DNA from: Bacillota bacterium
GTDB taxonomy: Bacteria; Bacillota; Clostridia; Christensenellales; CAG-138
Assembly (NCBI GenBank): GCA_023409435.1
Contig: JAEYHP010000148.1
Coordinates: 1 to 60,193 of the forward strand
Direction: 5' to 3'
DNA length: 60,193 nt
The notes under the pieces are model-generated. The model was not told where the DNA came from. It did not search any database and saw only the letters and a program-made list of their open reading frames with translations. Within the stretch, counting starts at the first letter, position 1; every line of letters starts with the position of its first letter. Shown here piece after piece: positions 57,550-60,193 of the stretch. The position numbers were made by a program, and so were the translations under genes.

Positions 57550-58947
57550 TTACTCCGCAGCAAGCGCGAGTATGGCGTCGGCCATCATTAGCGCGTTGCG
57601 CCTAAGATCGTCTATAGAAATGTACTCGTCCGGCATGTGCGCCAGCATGGGGTCGCCGGGCCATTCGCAGCCGAACGCCACGGCGTTTTTCATCGCCCGC
57701 GCGTAGGTCCCGCCGCCTATGGCGAGGGGTTCACGCAAGGAGTCTCCGGTCTGGGCCCGATACACGCCCATGAGTCTCTGCACCAATTCGCTGTTCCTGG
57801 GGACGAGCAGCCCGGGCTGGACCCTTGTGTGGTTTACCTCAAACCCGGCGGGGGCGAGGACCGCTTTCATTTGTTCAAGCGCCTGCTCCGCGGGCAGGCA
57901 ATGCGGGCAGCGTGCGTCGAATGTAACGGAGACCTCCTCTTCATTCCACCGGAACACGCCCACGTTGAGCGTCAGCCTGCCGCTGTCATCCTCGGTGTCA
58001 AGGCCTATGGTTTCGCCATGCACGTCCATTTTAAGGGTATCCGCAAGGAATCGCACAAGGTCTGCATCCTCTTTGGGCAGGTCAAGAGTGCGCAGCAGTT
58101 TTATTAGGTATAAAAGCGCGTTGCGCCCGCTTTCCGGCGTGGAGGCGTGCGCGCCAAGGCCAGTCACAAGCAGCCTGGTCTCGTTCTCCCCAGCGGTTGC
58201 CGCAAGCGAGAAGCCGTCGTCTGTCTTCATGCCCGGCACGCCGATGGAGGCGGGCATGGTGGCTTCCGCAGTACCCGGTACCACGTTGGGGCGCTCGCCG
58301 GAAAAAATGCGCAACGCGGTCTTGTGGTTTAACTTTTTTGTAAACGTCGCCTGCAGTATGGCCTTTTCCGAATACACCAGCGGATACTCACCGTCCGGCG
58401 AAAATGCGATGGCGGGCAGCTCCTCCGTTTGTTTATATCGGGTCATACAGGCCCAGCCGCTTTCCTCATCGCAGCCCAGTATCACGCGCACCCGCTTTGT
58501 GAGCGGGATATCCGCCGCCTGAATGGCAGCGAGCGCGTACAGCGTGCTGATGGCGGGGCCTTTGTCGTCGATTGCGCCGCGTCCGTAAACGCGCCCGTCC
58601 CGGATTTCGCCGCCAAAGGGTTCCGTGGTCCATCCTTCGCCCGCGGGGACGACGTCCAGATGCGCCAACACACCCAGCATCTCTTCGCCCGCGCCGGTTT
58701 CAATATAGCCCGCATAGCCGTCGATATCCTGGCCGCCGGGGAAGCCCAGCTTTTCCGCAAGCTTCAGAGTATGGTCAAGCGCCTGCTGAATGGGTTCGCC
58801 CAAAGGAAATTTTCCTTCCGGCGCCCTTTTCACACTTGGAATGCGAATGAGCGCTTGAAGGTCGCTCACCTGTTGATCCAATGTTTCCGTAATAAAAGAA
58901 ACAAGCCGTTCTTGCTGCTCCGAACTGATGGAAGAGAAAAATGCCAT
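57550..58947 (-). CDS. pepV: Dipeptidase PepV-like (M20 family)
   Basis: A 465-residue zinc dipeptidase. Metal and catalytic residues are visible: His and Asp in LAHLDVVPAG, Asp and general acid region in GRGAIDDKGP, and the Glu-Glu pair in GCDEESGW. A lid domain follows (~190-370). Its role is to finish degradation of imported or recycled dipeptides. ATG 58947 has AAGGAG 7 bases upstream; an in-frame start 18 bases earlier falls within the ribosome site region. It converges on the histidine-phosphatase gene. Confidence 0.94.
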   Translation of the reverse strand: MAFFSSISSEQQERLVSFITETLDQQVSDLQALIRIPSVKRAPEGKFPLGEPIQQALDHTLKLAEKLGFPGGQDIDGYAGYIETGAGEEMLGVLAHLDVVPAGEGWTTEPFGGEIRDGRVYGRGAIDDKGPAISTLYALAAIQAADIPLTKRVRVILGCDEESGWACMTRYKQTEELPAIAFSPDGEYPLVYSEKAILQATFTKKLNHKTALRIFSGERPNVVPGTAEATMPASIGVPGMKTDDGFSLAATAGENETRLLVTGLGAHASTPESGRNALLYLIKLLRTLDLPKEDADLVRFLADTLKMDVHGETIGLDTEDDSGRLTLNVGVFRWNEEEVSVTFDARCPHCLPAEQALEQMKAVLAPAGFEVNHTRVQPGLLVPRNSELVQRLMGVYRAQTGDSLREPLAIGGGTYARAMKNAVAFGCEWPGDPMLAHMPDEYISIDDLRRNALMMADAILALAAE

Positions 58948-59189
58948 ATCCGCTCTCCTTAACATGATCTTTCCACTATTGTACCATTTTACGGGGTAAA
59001 ATAAAGGCAGGCGGCCCGGCCTTTTCTAAAAAAACGCAAACGGAGGCGATATGCGCGCATTCATAAAGAATTTGCTTTACTTTCTGTAAGCTTATGGATA
59101 TAATTTTCATCGTCTATTTGAACAACGGCGTTTGGATAATCGGCATATATTATTATCAAGACGCCCCGAAAAATGAGGATATTTTAGTT

Positions 59190-59792
59190 ATGGAAAACTT
59201 TTTGAATGCGCTTACCGCATTCGCCAATACGCAGAGCGTATGGGTATATGTGTTTATATTCCTGGGCAAGGTGCTGGAGGTGACCACCTCCACGCTGCGC
59301 ATCGTTCTTATCAACCGCGGCATCCGCTCTTTAGGAAGCCTGCTTGCGGTAATTGAAATCACCATGTGGCTCATCATCACGAGCACCGTGCTTGCGGGCT
59401 TCCAATCTGACCCGCTCAAGATCCTGGTGTATGCCATCGCGTTCGGTTTGGGCAATTTCATGGGCTCCTGGCTGGATGAAAAGCTGGCGTTCGGCCTCTC
59501 TTCCGTACAGGTCGTCGTGCCCGATCTTGCGTCCGCCCATTGCCTGAGCGATATGCTGCGCGAGAAGGGCTTTGGTATTACCACAATGGACGTTCACGGT
59601 ATTGAAAACGAGTCCCGTTACATGCTGTTGATGATGATCCACCGCAAGCGCCTGCACGAGGCGCTCGATTTGATCACCAATTCCTGCGATAAGGCGGTTG
59701 TCACCGTTACGGACGTCAAGGTCCAGAAGGGCGGGTACTTGCGGGGGTCCTCCGCGCGGCATCTTAGTTTCCCGTTTCGTAAGGCGAAGTAA
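59190..59792 (+). CDS. DUF5698/DUF2179 (UPF0316) membrane protein
   Basis: A ~200-residue protein. It has three N-terminal transmembrane helices with the family block FLGKVLEVTTSTLRIVLINRG, then a cytoplasmic DUF2179-like domain (~115-190, LREKGFGITTMDVHGIE). Some membrane relatives are proposed nucleotide-sensing or transport proteins; function unproven. The start is uncertain: ATG 59190 has GAGGAT 12 bases upstream, while an earlier in-frame ATG at 59094 adds an extra hydrophobic stretch without a ribosome site. Confidence 0.85.
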   Translation: MENFLNALTAFANTQSVWVYVFIFLGKVLEVTTSTLRIVLINRGIRSLGSLLAVIEITMWLIITSTVLAGFQSDPLKILVYAIAFGLGNFMGSWLDEKLAFGLSSVQVVVPDLASAHCLSDMLREKGFGITTMDVHGIENESRYMLLMMIHRKRLHEALDLITNSCDKAVVTVTDVKVQKGGYLRGSSARHLSFPFRKAK

Positions 59793-59881
59793 TAACAGCA
59801 AAAGGCCGTATTCCAAAGTATTATCACCCATAGGTACAATTACTGAACCGAGGGGGTAATCGGTACAGGAAACAAGGGAAA

Positions 59882-59918
59882 CAGGAAGCCAGTCACAATT
59901 TTGTGGCTGGCTTCCTGC
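59882..59918 (+). terminator. Hairpin terminator near the window end
   Basis: CAGGAAGCCAGTCAC and GTGGCTGGCTTCCTG (one G-T pair) form a 15-bp stem with a 6-base loop, ~90 bases after the DUF5698 gene. The T content downstream is modest. Confidence 0.65.
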
Positions 59919-59975
59919 TTGTACATCAACTTCTCTTGAGCTATGATTCCGAAAGCTTAAAGGTCCACAGCCTGT

Positions 59976-60193
59976 TTATATTTTTCGTACCGGTCTTGCG
60001 CACCTCACACCTGTTTTGTTGTCGGCGTTAAATGTGATTTCCGGAGCAAGCTCTGGGGCGTATTGCCAGCCGTATAATTCTGGTTGATATGTCGCCACAG
60101 CTTCCGCAACAATTTCATGAGCAATGCCGAAATCATTCGGATTCTCATAGGGCGAACTCCGAAAATACAGCATCGTGCAGGGCGGGAGCTCTA
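59976..60193 (-). CDS. C-terminal fragment of an unidentified protein
   Basis: A minus-strand frame of ~70 residues that is open to the window edge. It reads MLYFRSSPYENPNDFGIAH, then AEAVATYQPELYGWQYAPEL and a C-terminus VRCARPVRKI. No family is recognised. The composition looks protein-like (few rare codons, mixed hydrophobicity), and there is no start with a ribosome site inside the window, so the 5' part probably lies beyond the edge. Function unknown. Confidence 0.4.
   Translation of the reverse strand, partial: ELPPCTMLYFRSSPYENPNDFGIAHEIVAEAVATYQPELYGWQYAPELAPEITFNADNKTGVRCARPVRKI

Overview
The window looks like the chromosome of a spore-forming, moderately GC-rich member of the Clostridia (Bacillota). 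The reasons are a full-length Spo0A, strong AGGAGG-type ribosome sites, rho-independent terminators at many gene ends, a SAM-I riboswitch in front of metK, a CorA/Tex/MurA/GlmU/PepV gene set, and many Ser/Thr/Pro-linked lipoproteins. I cannot name the genus; Christensenellales-like Clostridia is only a guess. No rRNA, tRNA, CRISPR array, intact prophage or intact insertion sequence was seen.

Layout. 0-7 kb: an M28 lipoprotein peptidase flanked by ~115-bp direct repeats, carbamate kinase, a decayed flavin amine oxidase, a pair of very small hydrophilic proteins, and a two-repeat lipoprotein. 7-12.6 kb: an HD hydrolase, a triple-GNAT protein, a disrupted YyaL/DUF255 gene and a GntR/FCD regulator. 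12.6-25 kb: a large operon that is the metabolic centre of the window. It holds a Liv-type ABC importer, two zinc-dependent dehydrogenases, a split transketolase, a TIM-barrel isomerase/epimerase and a glycerate-dehydrogenase-like enzyme, followed by glycerate kinase. It reads as uptake of an unidentified sugar, polyol or sugar acid and its conversion to D-glycerate and then 2- or 3-phosphoglycerate, with no sugar kinase. The divergent GntR/FCD protein is its likely regulator.

25-36.8 kb: small accessory genes. They are lipoproteins, MerR/TipAL, creatininase-type amidohydrolase, BrkB/YihY, a His-rich MarR with three GGTACC boxes, a SemiSWEET, an AraC/BtrH-like pair, GNAT, DUF815 ATPase, an isolated phage terminase pair and an FMN-binding PPOX protein. 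36.9-60 kb: mostly housekeeping and envelope genes. They are Spo0A, LCP transferase, LD-carboxypeptidase, an ABC-type ATPase, acyltransferase, Tex, two CorA proteins, SAM-riboswitch/metK, glmU, YhhN, a BtuF-like lipoprotein, a degenerate LytM/G5 protein that may be SpoIIQ-like, murA, two zinc-ribbon membrane proteins, a histidine phosphatase, PepV and a DUF5698 protein.

Intergenic structure is unusual. At least three families of palindromic interspersed repeats sit just after stop codons: a short CGGCGC..GCGCCG element found three times, always between convergent genes; a CTCCCTCTGATGAGGGAG MITE-like element; and modular trains of consecutive hairpins. Two genes are clearly broken. All functional statements come from reading the sequence; no database search was run.
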